A DNA stretch of 6,436 nucleotides, taken from an uncultured Butyricicoccus sp. Lineage in GTDB: Bacteria > Bacillota > Clostridia > Oscillospirales > Butyricicoccaceae. The stretch is from the NCBI GenBank assembly GCA_900544475.1, contig UQVU01000105.1:1-6436 (forward strand), given 5' to 3'. A program made the position numbers and the translations under genes. Positions 5,792 through 6,436 of the stretch are shown in pieces. The notes beneath the pieces are model-generated. The model searched no databases and was not told where the DNA came from. It saw only the letters and a list, made by a program, of their open reading frames with translations. The stretch's first letter is position 1; each line of letters begins with the position of its first letter.

Positions 5792-6373
5792 TCAATGCTT
5801 ATCGAAAACCTTGTCGATAAGGCCGTACTCAACAGCTTCCTGCGCGGTCATGAAGTTGTCGCGCTCGCAGTCGTTGTGAACGACGTCAAACGGCTTGCCG
5901 GTGTTCTCGGCCAGGATGCGGGTCATGCGCTTCTTGATGATTTCGAGGCGCTTGAGATGAAGCGCCATATCGGTGATCTGACCCTGGGTGCCGGCGCTCG
6001 GCTGATGGATCATGATCTCGGCGTTCGGCAGCGCATAGCGCTTGCCCTTTGCGCCCGAGGAGAGCAGGAACGCGCCCATCGAGGCCGCCATGCCGATGCA
6101 GATGGTCGATACATCGCACTTGATATAGTTCATGGTGTCGTAGATCGCCATGCCTGCGGTGACGGAGCCGCCGGGGCTGTTGATATACAGAGAAATGTCC
6201 TTGTCCGGGTCCTGCGCTTCCAGATAGAGAAGCTGCGCAACAACGAGCGATGCGGTGGTGTCGTTGACCTCCTCGCACAGCATGATGATGCGGTCGTTCA
6301 GCAGACGGGAGTAGATGTCGAACGAACGCTCACCGCGGCCGGTCTGCTCGATTACCATAGGGACTAAGCTCAT
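5792..6373 (-). CDS. clpP: ATP-dependent Clp protease proteolytic subunit ClpP
   Basis: This 193-residue ClpP matches the usual length. Fourteen copies form the barrel-shaped peptidase chamber that partners with ClpX or ClpC. The serine-protease triad is visible as S98 in GMAASMG, H123 in MIHQP and D172 in NDCERDNFM. The oxyanion glycines lie in NSPGGSV (65-71). The N-terminus [24 protein letters not shown] is the standard mature start with little or no propeptide. The frame stays open for 15 more codons to 6418, but the ATG at 6371-6373 has a strong ribosome site and begins at the family-conserved position. ClpX follows 27 bp downstream. In many bacteria tig precedes clpP; only 63 bp upstream are present here, so this cannot be checked. 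No promoter is evident in that stretch, so the promoter probably lies outside the window. Confidence 0.97.
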   Translation of the reverse strand: MSLVPMVIEQTGRGERSFDIYSRLLNDRIIMLCEEVNDTTASLVVAQLLYLEAQDPDKDISLYINSPGGSVTAGMAIYDTMNYIKCDVSTICIGMAASMGAFLLSSGAKGKRYALPNAEIMIHQPSAGTQGQITDMALHLKRLEIIKKRMTRILAENTGKPFDVVHNDCERDNFMTAQEAVEYGLIDKVFDKH

Positions 6374-6382
6374 TGGAAAAAA

Positions 6383-6389
6383 CTCCTTT
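6383..6389 (-). promoter_or_regulatory. Ribosome binding site of clpP
   Basis: AAAGGAG on the minus strand lies 9 bases before the ATG at 6371-6373. It supports the 193-residue ClpP over the longer open frame beginning at 6418. The remaining bases to the right edge (6390-6436) show no gene end, terminator or clear promoter that I can support. Confidence 0.85.
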
Positions 6390-6436
6390 CGTAAAAGGGT
6401 CTTGGTTTTTGCGTACACAGGGCGGCGCGTCTTATG

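Noticed and set aside
4454..6367. 637-codon open frame on the plus strand, spanning clpX and clpP
   Set aside because: It is a coding shadow, with low-complexity composition and no domains. It runs antisense through two fully intact genes and the gap between them.
6374..6418. N-terminal extension of ClpP by 15 residues (start at 6418)
   Set aside because: The extension contains the clpP ribosome site, and the ATG at 6373 matches the conserved ClpP start.
1..6436. Mobile element, CRISPR array, phage or defence genes
   Set aside because: No terminal inverted repeats, transposase or integrase motifs, spaced direct repeats, or defence domains were seen. All sizeable genes are core proteostasis and ribosome-assembly functions with consistent composition.

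Overview
This window looks like a chromosomal housekeeping segment from a fairly GC-rich member of the Clostridia (Firmicutes/Bacillota), possibly an Oscillospirales-type gut anaerobe. Three things suggest this: the lon-engB gene pair, known from Bacillus and its relatives; strong AGGAGG-like ribosome binding sites; and sigma-A promoters of the TTGACA/TATAAT type in AT-rich gaps between GC-rich genes. The lineage is an inference from gene content and style; no sequence search was possible. All recognised genes lie on the minus strand, so transcription runs from right to left.

Reading in the direction of transcription, the right third holds clpP (ClpP serine peptidase) and clpX (AAA+ unfoldase), 27 bp apart and closed by a strong intrinsic terminator. 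After a 203-bp gap with a good sigma-A promoter comes a tightly packed three-gene unit. It contains lon (ATP-dependent Lon protease), engB (ribosome-biogenesis GTPase, 4-nt ATGA overlap with lon) and a 130-residue membrane protein with a C-terminal zinc ribbon (1-nt TAATG overlap with engB). The two major ATP-dependent protease systems, ClpXP and Lon, are therefore adjacent but separately transcribed, and the ribosome-assembly GTPase is tied to Lon.

The left 700 bp holds smaller units. A single-domain SCP2-like protein (106 aa) has its own promoter and a hairpin terminator. It is followed by a 46-aa, highly basic, one-helix membrane protein with an excellent ribosome binding site. Immediately downstream are two near-consensus promoters whose -35 regions share a near-identical upstream A-tract. 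They read off the left edge of the window, and this tandem arrangement is typical of stable-RNA (rRNA/tRNA) operons, so a highly expressed gene probably begins just outside the window.

No mobile element, CRISPR array, tRNA, rRNA or defence system was seen. The very long open frames on the plus strand opposite lon and clpX are coding shadows. The least-explained items are the 46-aa membrane peptide, the zinc-ribbon membrane protein, the outward-facing tandem promoters, and small palindromes at the lon and SCP2-like promoters.
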